From the NCBI RefSeq assembly GCF_023856365.1, contig NC_064548.1, forward strand, positions 12,449,642 through 12,513,641: DNA of 64,000 bases, written 5' to 3'. The notes beneath the pieces are model-generated. The model saw nothing but the letters and a program-made list of their open reading frames with translations. It made no database searches and was not told the DNA's origin. Below are positions 35,679-48,592 of the stretch, one piece after another (the first letter of the stretch is position 1; every line of letters starts with the position of its first letter). A program made the translations under genes and the position numbers. The DNA is from Brienomyrus brachyistius (Eukaryota > Chordata > Actinopteri > Osteoglossiformes > Mormyridae).

Positions 35679-38600
35679 AAGCAAAATCATTAAAAATTGT
35701 TTATGGTTTTAATTTGTGCCTTATATATATTCTCACTTTTGTCACATTTTCAGGACTGATGATTAATGCATCCCTCTTATCAATGAGAGACTCCAAAGAA
35801 TGGACAGTAAGCAGGGATGAGCCTCACTGATCCCTCCGTTCGTTTGTGTTTTATCATTTGCATACAATACCCTGGCAGTACAGCTGGATCTCATCACCCC
35901 TTGGTTGAACCCATGTCATCGATTAAGTGTCCAGGGCTTCTGCCAGATATCGTCCATACAGTCCTTCGAGCTTTACTCCAGTCAGCAGCATTCGAACAAT
36001 GGCTAAGGATGCCAGACAGCGAACATAATGAATCTGCTGGCAAAATTCTTCTCGGTGGAGTATACCAGCCCCGTGCTTAACTGACAAGCCTCAAGTGGGG
36101 CTTCTCCCTCCAGCAGCTGTTGACGTTTGAGAGACTTGTCCTAACAGATGAGCACCGTGCCCAGAAGTTGCCATAATGAGCCTTGGAGGGTAACAAAATG
36201 CTGTCTATGGGGCCTGCTTAGAGCTGGAAGCTGCCATAGAAAAAATAGCTGGACTAGCAGAAATTTCGCCCTGCGGTGAAGGAGTCTGAACAAGTTAAAT
36301 AGGTCTACGTCATGACTGGGACAATGCCTTGGGGCAACGTTTTTGCAGTTACTACTGTGTTTCCTGCCAACTTTGGGTCCCGCTGTGCCTGGCAGTCATA
36401 CCGTCAGCCCTGGTTTGGCATCATAGCCAGAGCCTGTAACTCCGCTCACTTCCAACATTCTTCTGCTAATACCAGACACCTCATTCCACTGCTCCTTCAG
36501 GTTCCACCTTGATCTTCCAGATCCTGATATACTCCCACTTAGAGTGTCCGTGACAGTATTAATTAGCGGTGCTGTTATTTATGGAGCGGGTGACGGCAAA
36601 TCAACCGTCTTACGTTCCTCCAAGTGTTTACCCTCTGAGTTTCACGTAGCATCCCACAGGAAAATTCCTGCCCTTAAATTTCTAACGTCCTGTAGAACAA
36701 GCCATTAAAGATCAACGGTCTTTGTCACTCCGTAAATTAAACAGGGGGGGTCTGCAGACCGTCAAAACGTGATTAAAGTGCGTCTGTCAATGGTGCCCCC
36801 ACCTGGCCTGCCCTGCAAAGAGGCGGCTTTCGTCTGGAAGAGCCCCCCAGCAAGTGAGAACGAGTGAAGTGGTAGAACGAGTCTCCTCCCAAAAGCCTTT
36901 GGGGAACCTGGTCTGCAGTAATAGCATAGGCTGTGTGACATTCAGCATCGATGGAGGACAACATCTCACAGGAGACCTCAAGGCACAGCTAGACCAAGGA
37001 AGCATGTGCAGAACTGTGCTGAACTGTCAAACACTCCCGCTGAAAATATGGGTAGGGAAGATGTCTGTGTTGGCATTTTTTTTTTTAATGGAATAACAAT
37101 TCCTAATGGAAGCAGAAGGCAAAAATGACAAAGGCAGCTGAAGTGCAGAACCTCTTTATAGTTTGTAAAGATGGGGGAGGCTGCAGGTGACCACAGGCTG
37201 TAATAAAACCATATGTTAGCCCTTATGAAAATAAAACGTGAGGGTAAGCGGACGATCCATCTTCATTAAACCGTTTCCCTCACACTTATCTAACTGGGAA
37301 CATGCTACGGGAGGTCAGAGCCACCGCTCCTCTCCGCAGAGGATCTGTTTTTAGAGAGGTTGGGAGTTTAAATATAGCGGCGAGCGGTCCGCACACCGCG
37401 TCGTGGCTCGGGGAAAGGCTGGTCCCGTGCCGACCGGCTGCTGTTCAAGGGCGCGCTCTGAGAGGCCCCCCCCTCCCCGCCCCTGGCGTGTGATACATGG
37501 ATGGCTGACAAGCACATACTGAGACATTTAGAGAAAGCTCGAGCGCATTGCCTGGCTGGCAGTTCGACGTAACCTGGAACGATCCGCGGGCGCCCAGCGA
37601 GGGCCTCATTAGAGCACGCTGTGTTAATGCGGAGTCCTCTGTACCACTTGTTTGTGTGTGTTTTTGTGGGAGGGGGACATGCGTGCAGGTTTTGCTGCTG
37701 GTTCTAACTGGCAGGGCTTAGCAGAAACAGAAAACTGGGAGCTTCCAGTCCATAAAACTAAGATGCCCCTGCCAGACAAGCAAGGGTTAAAGATCTGTCG
37801 GTGTGTCCAAAAGTAAAATGTGGTGGCGGGTGGTGGGGGTGGGTGGGACAGTTTAGGCATACATTAATTACAACACTTAGAGTCTAACAGTATGATGAAA
37901 AGGGTGCTCTCAGCTCATCCAAAGAACACATGAAAGAGAGGCAGCGTTGGGCTCTTCCAACACTAATTAGATGATTTATGTTTTTTGGGAAATCTGAGAC
38001 AGGGATGAAATCTTTTTATTTTGCTTATTCATAAAGAAAAGACTCAAACGGCTTTTAAGCACGCATCAGATGGATTGCTTTTTTAATTTTTTTTTCTTTT
38101 TTTTGAGTCACCGATGTTTGCCTAAATAAATGGCATGCAATCAATCTCCGAGCCCTCCGCAAAGTTTATTTTCTTGACTGGCTCCCGGTTGTCTGAGCTA
38201 CAGTAGAGGTGCTCTCTCCCAACTCAAGGACAAGCCCACCACGCCCCAAGCCAGCAGGTATGAGTCTACATGTATGCAATCCTTCGACTCCTCCGGACCC
38301 GTGTGTACGACAGCGTAAAGGCGTCCATCATGTGTCTGTCTGAGTTCACTGCTGGTCAACAAAACCAACATACTACAAATTGTAGGGAAAAAAAATGCTA
38401 TATAAAGCATGAGGAAGTCCTAAACATGAGGAGCGTGTGGGTTTTTTCTCCTCTGGTGCGGTGAGCCACTTATGCTGCCTGGTTTTAAGGCATGCATTAA
38501 TTACGGCGCTCCGAGGAATTGCGCTACCATGGTACCGGAGCTGCTGCCCTTCAGTGGGGCTGTGCCCCTCACTCCCTCCCTCTTTCTCTCTGTGTCGCTC

Positions 38601-41600
38601 CTTAATACGATGCCTTTGTGTTTTCCCAGAGCTGCCGCCTTCACTTTGAGCTGCGGACACGCGACATGGGGACTGCTAATGTAATCATCCGTGACCCACG
38701 TTTTCCTGGCAAGTCAGCTAGCATCCTCGTGGAACGTTCCTATTTGGAAGAAATGGAAATGTGCGCCTCACGCATAATTATCGGCACAAGTACCTAGGAG
38801 TTTCCTGGCATTATGCAGAACAGTAATCAGCATGAAATACAGGTTAGATTGCCGCTTGAATCAGGCCAAGGCCCATTTTTTGGTAATTTTCCTCCTTTTT
38901 GCCTGTTTCATGCAGGTGGGCCCTCGATATCTTTGAGCTTGGGGCCCGATGAGGGGAATCCTGTTTGATCCCACAGATTCCATCATACGGTGACATGTGA
39001 CGTGCAATGATCGTCCTCACAGCGGAGTTGTGGCCAGAGTCCATGCTGCCTCGGACAGGAACCGATGCCGTGTAGAAGAGAACAACAGCAGAGTCTGTTA
39101 TGCATCCTCTGATCTTTCTTCATGCCCACAGGCACAAACATAAATGGCAACATGAAAGCAGTCGTGGGTCCCCACCATCACCGAGGACGTTTTGAACACA
39201 AAGGCAGACTGCACCCTGTTTGGGAGTTTATTAGTTTATTCTCAAACAGCATACTTCCACTGTAGTCCCATACCTCATCAACACTGGCCATGAAACACCA
39301 CTGTAAAAGAAAAAAAAAATCAATCCATATTTTAATTTACAGGTCAAAGGTGGGCAGGGAAACCTGGTATTTGTGGTATTATGGACATTTCACAGAAGGT
39401 TTTTGTTTGTTCTGATGTGTCTGAGCTGATAAAATGGTTTGGCCTAATTGGGATGGGCCGTGGCAGGGGGGGTTGGCGGATTGATATGGGAAAACGGGGC
39501 GCATTGTTCCATTTAACAGAACTGTGACTCCATTTACCCCTTGACACCTTGAGGATCTACAGCGCAGCGCGAAGGAGAGCGCATCCGTCTCAGGTGTTAC
39601 GGGATATATGAATCTCCATATTATCCATCTGCAAATCGGAATGATCTAATTTGAGGTTATTCCCCTTCGACGGCACCAGTGAGGGGCGTGAGTCGCAGAG
39701 CACGAGAGGAGCAAGATTATAAACATTTTAAAAAAATTGGTGAATCACTGCAAGAGAAACAAAGTGAGTCTGACGTGGCACATGGATCTCAAAACAAGGA
39801 TTTTTGTCTCTCTCTTATTTGCCAGGTGCCTAATGAGGTCGCTGATTTATTTTACACGTCACGTGTGCCGTTTAGTGTACCCAGGACATCCCTTCCAAGG
39901 TGTGATTAGAGCCCGTAATGCTGCATTTCATCACTATCTTACAAACCAGGGCTTCCTCACCTGCGGCCTTCTGCACAGTTTACTTATTTATTTAGTTTTT
40001 TATTTCTATAAACAGTGCTAATTATTTAAAGAAGAATTTTTATTTTTGGCTTAGCGAATTTCCTTATGCATAAAATAAAGAAATGTGCAGAGTTTGACAT
40101 TCTGACCCTCCACAGAGTACGTGTGTGTTAGAGGCTTCAGCTACAGTGTTTATTAGCTGTGAAAAAGTAGCCACCCAGCAGAGCAGAGGGGCTTTTGTCG
40201 AGAGATGTATAGCAGCCATTGTGCCATTATGCCACCTATCCGACAGAACGTTTATGACCAGCACAGCGATGCCGTCTCGCATATTTTTCTGCCGGGCCGC
40301 ACATCACTTCTGTTATCTTTTCCGCCCGTGATTTTAGCGGTGGTTCTCCGACCGCACCTTGGTGGGGCTGCGAATAAACAAATAAACCGGCAAACACCAG
40401 GATGGCGAGTGACTGAGGGGGGGAGAGGGGGTAAAAGGAAAAAAAAAAAACCATGAACGAAAGCGCCCAGCTCAGCTCTTCTCCGACTGTGAAGGCGCGA
40501 CCATCTGCACGAAGACGGACGCCCGGCGCGGCCCATCATTTGTCCGACATCTTACGCGACGTGATAGGCTTTCCTCGCGGCACGCCAACCCGCGTGCCGG
40601 ATGATGTATGTGTTTCCTCAGTCCCGTGATTACTAGCACGGAGCCACGGAGCAATGCTCTTCACCTCATCAGTTCCGCAGGCTGCCCTCCAAGGTGGGTG
40701 AGGGATACGCCGCAAGATGGCTTCTGACACGGCGGACGGCCAAGGCGCTGCGGACGTGAATATTATACACCAGATTTTGCCTCAGCTGCCGAGCGTGACC
40801 GGGCCTGCATCAACTGGGCTGGATAAGAAAAATTAGAATTTTAATAGAGTGCCTAGCAGCAGTAATTAAAAAGAATGATTATATTTTTCCTAGATGTACA
40901 AAAAAAAGGGGGTGGGGTAGAGTGTGGGGCAAGTAGTGTTGGTGCCATTTTCATCATTGTGTTAATGACAATAAATATGGTCCTTAGATACCAGAAAGGG
41001 GGGAATTCTGAATGACACAGTTTTAAGGTCTGAAGAGCACAGAAGAATGACTTACCCGTATACTTTCTGTCTGTGTAGGTACAGGACATGAAGTAGTGCT
41101 CTGTAGCTCTGCCCCTTGCTGAGAAGTCACATAAAAATGGAGCAACAAGACAGAGTTGGGACAGTCACAGTTGTGCAACCTTGTTTCGAACGCTGGGATT
41201 TTTGTGTCCCCGTCCCATATGTGGTCGTGTTTTCTACCCTTTACCAGCAAAATCAACCCTCAAATTGCCTGCTTATTTTGCCATTTACTTCTCTGTACAT
41301 ATAAAGAAAAAAAGAATCTAAAGTGACAATGACTCTGATACAGAGCTACACAGTCACTTTGAAGCTGCCATGGGTTGCCCCTTGTCCTAGGTTATTCCCT
41401 GTCTTGTGCCCATAGCTTCAGGATAGGGTCTGAACCTCTGCAACCCTGCACAGGACAAGTGGGTATGACTTGATGGGAGGGAGGTCAAAGAACATAGTGA
41501 TGGAATTGCAACTCTTGGATTGTGGTACTGGGGCACTCTACCAAAAGCTGAACCAGGTTATCCGCACAGACCAAAGCTGTTCTTAGGAGACGGTAACTGA

Positions 41601-43722
41601 AGAAAACCTTAGGAGACCACAACTGAAGTCCTGACGTTGGCTGCCCCCGGGTCTTATAGCATAATATTGCTAGTGTTGGCTTGCCAGAGAAAACCGTATC
41701 ACCGGACGCAGAGAAGACACAACAGCAAGGGGTGATGTGTGCGAAGGCCAAAATCCCTCCACTTCTACGAAAAATAATGAGAGTACACTCATTTAAACAA
41801 TGCAATACAAATGGCCTTCTGAAATATTTAGCAGCGAATCCCACTCTCAACAAAAGGACCAAATAATAGGCAACATATCTTTTTTTTTCTTGAACTCCAT
41901 GAGGATTCATTAATCAGGGGAGTGAACCTCTCCACTGTTCAGATGTTTTCCTTCATTCTGTTCCTATGGCCCACTGCCCTACTCATGCCAACTTTATTAT
42001 TTCTTGCCCAGCAGGTGATAAATAATGACTTGCACCATGATTAATAAAGCTTAAGCAGTAAAGTTAAAAAATAAAAGGGGGTTGGGGGAACAAAATAACA
42101 ACAACTGAAAGCAAAATTCCCCTGAAGGAAAAGAGGGAGGGGGGACAGAGGAATGGGGGTGTTGTCAGAGCCATGGGAGGTGTCCACTGGTCAGTGGGAG
42201 GACATGTAACACAGAGAACGCCAGAGTCTTCACCAGACCATAGCTGGGCCACAGTACTCTCAACCTCTAATGGGCCTTTGTGAATTATTCCGTCATCTAT
42301 GAGATGCGGAAATCAACCGATTAAAGCTCTTCTTATCGTTTGGTTGGTTCCAGGCCATTCCACTCTAAGGTCACCAAGAAATGTGTCGTGTTCTTGTCTG
42401 GTCACGCCACAGAGGTGGTCTTCTGAAAGAAACATTTGTGTCGTACAAATAATAATAGTAAACAGGATTTAAAGCAATAAGCTGACAAACACGCAACGGA
42501 TGAGAAACCGAATCCAGTCCTACCACTCAGATCTTGGATGACTGTGTGTATCAGGAATTCTCTAAACGACTGGTAAATCGAACAAATGTCGGGAGGAAAA
42601 GTGTGGAGTTTCTGAACTCAGGAAAGGATATAAATTAAATGCAAATAGTTAGTATGTTTCAGTGCCGTAGTGACCGTTAAGGCCTAAAATGTATAACGTA
42701 ATTAAATGTAGCTAACACATTTACTGGGGAGAATGATTAATGACTGCTTTGACAGAACTTCTTAGCCTGAGTTCCTGTTTGGCCATCACTGCACGGGGGG
42801 TTGTGCATTAAATTCTAGAAGCATACCAGTAGCACTTTATTATTGTTTTTGTTATTATTATTATTATGGAGGACAATTCAAGTGTTCTGTCAGGTAAAAC
42901 CGAAGCACAGATAAGCTGTGTGATAACATCAGTCTGATCTGAGGTCAGTAGTGTCTCTTACTCTGGTTGACCTAGGGCTATACTGACCATCATACCAGAC
43001 GCTGACCTCTGCAAGTTTAAGAGCCGGTCAGAATCCCCATTAACGGCTTCACGGCCCTTGAAGAAAAAAAGAACACACTGCCTGAGCTGTGTCCCGGGGT
43101 CTCCAAGTGCCAAAAGCAGGCAGTTAAAACATCTCCATTGTGTTGATGTTACTCTGGGAGAGAGAGGGCAGTGTTGTGGCAAGATGACCTTGGAAACATC
43201 ATTGGGTCAATTGGTGTCAGATTATGTGCCAACTCGCCCAAAGGGCAGGTCCTGGCACTTCTTGAGTCACTGATAATTCAGGTGGGACACGGAGGATTAA
43301 AAAGACTCCCGCATCGCCCTGCAAAGAATGATTGACTCAGGTGAAACTATCCAACAGGTCACAAGCCCCGACTGAGACCGGGCAGCCAAAAAGGTCATAA
43401 AACATGAACAGGTTGGTTTCTGTAGGTAAGAATTTATTCAAGGATTACCTACCTGGTGAAATAATGATAATCTCCTGAGGTGAGACGTACCTGGAGGCCC
43501 CCCGCACTGGCTCCACTTCACTGAGCCCATCATTTCATATGCTAGCTAGTGCAAAGCTGTTGGTACCAGCTGTACGATACATCATCAGAGCTATTTATGG
43601 CTTTCAGGGAACACAGCAATTTGTCACTGGTTGTGCTCTTCCCAAAATTATTTTTCTTGCAGTCTTACCTGATACTGATCTGAGAGTGATGTTATTATAC
43701 CTGAGTGCATGTGTGGAGCTCC
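35679..43722. other. Unique non-coding stretch
   Basis: No gene is recognised. An ATTTGCAT octamer next to ACAAT lies at 35856-35868. The 87-codon plus frame at 35817-36080 begins with a true ATG but its product is unknown to me. CpG-rich blocks occur at about 37300-37620 and 40230-40790. A 26-bp-unit tandem duplication lies at 41582-41628 (CTTAGGAGAC words). Confidence 0.5.
41391..41480 (+). mobile_element. SINE 3' fragment
   Basis: This has TTATTCCCTGTCTTGTGCCC, then GGATAGGGTCTGAACC, CAACCCTGCACAGGACAAG and a decayed TGATGGGAGG tail. It is the same 3' half as at 20528-20619, more diverged. The promoter half is absent. Confidence 0.7.
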
Positions 43723-43748
43723 AGCACACATACATATGTATGTGTGCT
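43723..43748. repeat. Perfect 26-bp palindrome
   Basis: AGCACACATACAT is followed directly by its exact reverse complement, with no spacer. Flanking bases do not extend the symmetry. It could extrude as a small hairpin or be a chance product of a CA/TA-rich context. Confidence 0.85.
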
Positions 43749-44156
43749 CGAAACACGGGTACAGTGTATAGGGGTTAACAGATTCCAGTCGGAGTCCTGC
43801 CGATTTATGCTTGGAAGGCACATTAAATCAAGGCAGATTATATCATTTAAGTCAGAGATGAGGGCAGAGTTTCCTGAGGAAGTGTAAGCCAAGTTCCACA
43901 TCAGGGAGGTGAATGCAGAGATGCCAGTGCCATTTGTGTGGGGGGGGGAGGGCTGTTATGCAGGGCAGCACAGCTTAAATCAGGATGATGGTGTAACAGC
44001 AGGTCACTGAGGTCACCTCTGCGCTTCTTGCCTGCAGATGGACGGAAGGCTGCTGCGGGGGCATGATCCTGTCGCTCAGGTCATCTCGGCCTTGCCAGGG
44101 GGCCCCGGGGATGGACAGCAGGTGGTCGTTGGACAGGCCGTTCATCCCAATTGGTC

Positions 44157-44175
44157 GGGGGGGGGGGGGGGGGGG
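44157..44175 (+). repeat. Poly(G) tract, 19 G
   Basis: Uninterrupted run of 19 G following GGTC. Confidence 0.9.
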
Positions 44176-44425
44176 TTATCACACTTCTTCATCAGTTACG
44201 TTTAAGCTACAGCAGGCTGACTGTCAGTCAGGTAAATGGAAACTCCGAGGTGTGTCAGACTGGCATTTTTTAAGTACGTTAAAGCAAACCCTCCAAAGGC
44301 TTCACTGATGTATGCAATCTTAATTTTTATTACTGCAATCTATTACGGGCTCCCCAAGCTTATGACAAACCCAGCTGTCATTAACAGATTAATTATAATT
44401 TCTCCATGCACTGAAAATTACAGTG

Positions 44426-44427
<2 letters not shown>

Positions 44428-44460
<33 letters not shown>
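44428..44460 (+). repeat. (TG)n microsatellite
   Basis: About 16 TG units, uninterrupted. Confidence 0.95.
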
Positions 44461-44465
<5 letters not shown>

Positions 44466-46069
44466 AAGCGGGTCTGTTCGACAACAAAGTACCGTCCTTT
44501 CATCACACCCAGACTCTACCCTTCACCCTTTCAAAGAAAGAGGTTCAGTGAACTGTTCTTGACTGAGGTCTTCCCTGAAGCTACCGTGCATAACAATGGT
44601 CTCAATTTAAAGGGTGTCCTTCAAACGAGGAGCAGTTATCGTGACCCTTTCATCTGCCAACGGGGGCCCGGCAGCACCGAAATGCGACTGACTCTGCCCC
44701 CCCCCCCTTCACTCCTGCAGCTTTGTGGAATGGGCCAAACAAATGGAAATAAACATGACAGCGAGGCCAAAGGGCCGTGTGCAGTTGGGACGTGTCCTCT
44801 GGTTCACCTACAGTGAAGGATCCACCTTCCAAAGGGGTGACCTCCCGTGACTGTTACCACCTTCGGCAGTGGTAAACAGAAACCGCTCCCCACACCGCTG
44901 AAGCTAACCACCGCAGACAGACTTGACAATCCACTATCTTGGGGATGATATAATATTGTGACAATACAAAAAGTAAAATCATCAATCAAAAATCGTCCTG
45001 TCATTTCACTCGCGTTTACACTCAAAGATTATATTTGAAACACTGCTCGGCGCAGTTTGATAATATGTCCCTGTAAAATTCAAGCAGGGACCTGACATCT
45101 ACAGCACAGAAGCTAAAATAAAACCTCTGAATCGTTATAAATAGCTGGCTGGTTCAGAAAAGGAAGCAGAGTGTAATTTTTGGAACCTGTACAATAAGTG
45201 TGTGGGCTTCAAAGTTTGCTTTTATATCACACGGTTGACTCGACAGCTCGCTTGCCACCTAACCCTGTCAACGGTGCATGAACTCACACTGCGCTGTCAT
45301 TCTGGTTTGAGGTTTTAATCGGAGGCTACGGCTGGGCCCATTCCTGGACTTCAGTGATTCATAGAATTGTAAATAAACCCACAGACAGGAGAGCATTGAC
45401 TGAGTTCAGCAAGGTGTACAGTGGCCATTGGTTTTGTGTGGAGAAAAACATAAAACATAACTTGGAAAAATGATGAGTAAATATAACACCATTTGATTAA
45501 TATCTATTTTATTTAAAACAACATATTGCACAGCAAAAAAAAAAAAAAAGTCTGTGGTTCTTGATTTTTTTTTTTTGCCCAAAAATGGCTCCCAAAAGCA
45601 CCTGGACTGCGTAGAAACAAACGAGTAGTGAAAGAGTTTAAGGAAATATCTGTGCACTACCATTTAAAACAATTGATGGTAGCAGATGAAAGACCCAGTC
45701 AAGCAGCCCAAGACTGTGAACAGCAGTGATTAGAAAAATGCACCACCCTTAAACCGTGAACGTACAAGGATAGCACTCTGCATTTACTGTTATGTATAGG
45801 TTCCTCGGGCGAGTTGCTATGCTATGGAACAGCTCTGTTGCCCCTGAAGCATGTGGCGTATTTAAGGATTAGAGCTGTACCCGTTGCCTTTATAGGACCA
45901 GGACACGCTGTCATGAATCTGGGTGTGAGGGCTATGATCACTCGCACACCTTAGAATACTGATATTTTCCTGTGGGGAGGACAGAAAAATCTACCTTTTC
46001 TCCTACCCTGTCTTGCTCAACAGACACATATACAGGTGTGCTTGGGGGCGGGGGGGGGGGGGTCACAGT

Positions 46070-46170
46070 TTGTTCAAGGACATGTGACTATTCTGCCAAG
46101 CCCAGGACTCAAACCAGTGACTTTCCAATCACGGGCACGGAGGTTTCGCCTGCTGAGCCGTACATCATCA
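46070..46170 (-). mobile_element. tRNA-derived SINE head, reverse orientation
   Basis: Read on the minus strand, an A-box-like GGCTCAGCAGGCGA (from about 46160) is followed by CGTGCCCGTGATTGGAAAGT and a B-box-like GGTTTGAGTCC (46105-46115), the correct order and spacing for a pol III promoter. The head is more intact than that of the copy at 58-281, which belongs to the same family. The G13 tract at 46050-46062 lies just beyond its 3' side. Confidence 0.75.
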
Positions 46171-46774
46171 GCCGTTTTCTCGGACTTATGGTGTAATTCA
46201 CCCCCCAAACCACCAGATGGGACAGGGGCGATTGGATTCCTACGAGCACTCGGACCCCTTTAGATTGTACGGATCAGAACCGAGAGCGGTACCAGGCAGC
46301 GGCCCCAGGATCATACGCAGCCGAATCGGCAGAAGCGACACTCAAGGCAGCACAGTAAAACCGTCACAGCGACGCCGTACGACTGCCTTCATGTGGTCGG
46401 CGTAGGAAGAGTTTAACACGGCAGGTTCCTAGGTTTTAAGGTGCGGGTGGAATGTCACGAGCTTAGCGGTCCTGAGAGGAAGCGGCTCTGCTCACCACGG
46501 CTGCGGAAGAGGCTGCGAGGGAGGCTGACAAGCAGCCCGCGCAGGATGTATGTGCAGGCCAAGCGAATGAACACAGTCCTGCTAATGCCACTGAGTACCA
46601 TGTATCATTTATGAGCCGGGAGCTGCGACTGTAACGAGAGGCCCGTTTCATTAAAGTTTAATTAAGATGAATGCGGTGGAGGCGCTCACCTCTGCCGCCG
46701 TGCTTTCGTCACACCCCTGGAGGTGCAGCTGCAGGAGGACAGACAAAGGGGAGCTGGGTGCATGGCGGGGAGGT

Positions 46775-46789
46775 GGGGGGGGGGGGGGG
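46775..46789 (+). repeat. Poly(G) tract, 15 G
   Basis: Uninterrupted run of 15 G. Confidence 0.9.
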
Positions 46790-47135
46790 AGGGCATCTCT
46801 GCCGGGAGGAACCATCTCACACAGGGACAGTCACAGCGGACGCCCGAGAAGGCAGGGCTGGGCTATTAAAAGGTTAGCCGCACTTCGTGGGAGACACTCA
46901 GCGGGGCTTCTGTTTAATTAGCTGCAGAAAAGTATATTTACCAAATTAATAGATGTATCTGCCGGTTTATTTTTTTTTTTTTTATCTCTTTAACAAAACA
47001 CATATTTGAATATGTTGTACAAACACTGCAATAGCTGTAAACATGGAGGTTTTGATCAGAAATCTCATTTACAATCCCCCCATTTATGCTAACGTGGGGA
47101 GGGGGGGAGGGGGGGTAGAGACACACTATAAGAAT

Positions 47136-47345
47136 TTTAAGGCTTCAAGGGTTTTATTTGTCACATGCAAGGTATACAGTCCAACTGTAACCTGCAGTGA
47201 AGTGCAAAGTCGTCAGCTCCACTGTAAGAACACTGGAAGCAGTAAGACAAAGGATATGTAATAGATATATGTAATAAATAAGAAACTGTAAAGTTATGTT
47301 GGTTATAAGAGAAAGACGACCAGATTAGTGCAACACAGCTCCAAT
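47136..47345 (+). repeat. Dispersed 'TTTGTCACATGCA' repeat, copy 3
   Basis: This begins GGCTTCAAGGGTTTTATTTG, then TCACATGCAAGGTATACAG and CTGCAGTGAAGTGCAAAGTC, and ends in an A+T-rich stretch. It matches, from memory, a common fish repeat that reads 'TTTATTGTCACATGCA...CAGTGAAATG'. Same orientation as copies 1 and 2. Confidence 0.65.
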
Positions 47346-48580
47346 TAAGTCTGTATGGACGGCGGTGATGTGGAGCTTGTACTGCATTAAGTAAACTTGA
47401 GGCAGGATGCAGAACATAAGATCATCTCCAGCTTAAGCAGCTTTCTTGAAGGACAGACCACCCCCTCAGATGTCTTAATAAAGTCCCGTCAGCTGCTGTC
47501 AACAGGACGGCAATGGTGATGGGTCACGCACTCCTCCGCTGCCTGCCGGCACGCTCCTGGAGAGTCGCCTCGCTTCCAGTGTCGGCGGGGAGCTGCCCGC
47601 AGCACGGGCCTCTGGATCGGCCGCTGGACTTTGTCCAGCCTGTCGAGCCGGCAGACTGTGGGGCTCCGGGCTTCCGGCTGCCTAGCTGTGGGCTGCAGCC
47701 GAGGGGAGAGGCGGTGACCTCATTGCGGGTGGGAGAGCGGTGACCTTATTGTAAAACAGTGCTTAATCACACTAAAATCTAATCGATACTGGGGCCCGGG
47801 TGGGCCCTGGTAGCGAGGGCTGCCGGTGGCTGTGGAGGCACAAGTGCCGTAATACCGGCTGACAGCACCGAGCTGCGCAACATGCTGAAACCAGGCTGCC
47901 GGGACTGATTGGTTATACCAGACATGCCAGCACCAGTTCCCCCTCATATTTTTTTTTCAGATCACATGACACAAGACAGGAGGGGGTCCTGTGATCCTTT
48001 TCAAACTGAGGGGGTTGCAGGGGACGGCTGGACATACTTGGTTTCCTAGCTGCTGGAAGTTTCCATTGCTTCAGTAAGTCGGCTCCCACGCAAACTGATT
48101 TTCGAGGAGTAAGGAGGGGACCCTACCTCAGGGGCAAAGAGAGGGAGATAAAAAGAGAGGTATAGGTATAACTCGCTAGCAAAACTGTGTAGTCAGAGGC
48201 ATAAAAGAAATCCATTACAGCTGCTCAGCCTTAAAGCTGACAGAAATTAAATTGCATCCAAAGGCTTTTTATATATGACCACAAAGTCTGACAATATTGC
48301 TGTGGGGCTTCTGCATGAGTCAAGTACCAAAACCGGTTCTTTGTTTCCGCATGGGCACTTAGTCTCACATTCCTTCTCTTTGAGAAAAAGAGGGGGAAAA
48401 ACATCTCAAAAAGTTACAAAATATTATAAATAAAATAAACAAATAAAAAACGTTTCCACTAAAATCTCTTAACGTTTTACAAGCTGATTAAGCATGGGGC
48501 AATAACGGCCAAGCTGGATAAGAACTACTTGGCGATGGCGATGGTGTTGTTTAAGACAGCGATGGAAGTCCTGATTAAGT

Positions 48581-48592
48581 CCCCCCCCCCCC
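48581..48592 (+). repeat. Poly(C) tract, 12 C
   Basis: Run of 12 C followed by ACCCACCCCC. It is the last C run of ten or more in the window. Confidence 0.9.

Larger units (their letters stand above)
43749..47135. other. Unique non-coding stretch with microsatellites
   Basis: No gene is recognised. Homopolymers are frequent: A15 at 45535-45549, T12 at 45565-45576, T14 at 46970-46983, G13 at 46050-46062. CpG-rich patches lie near 46210-46420 and 46660-46880. Confidence 0.55.

Noticed and set aside
35856..35868. Possible OCT-SOX composite (ATTTGCAT next to ACAAT)
   Set aside because: The spacing is one base shorter than the usual composite, so only the octamer half is a fair match.
41485..41910. 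141-codon minus frame with a true ATG
   Set aside because: No recognisable domain; it overlaps a small tandem duplication (41582-41628) that explains part of its sequence.
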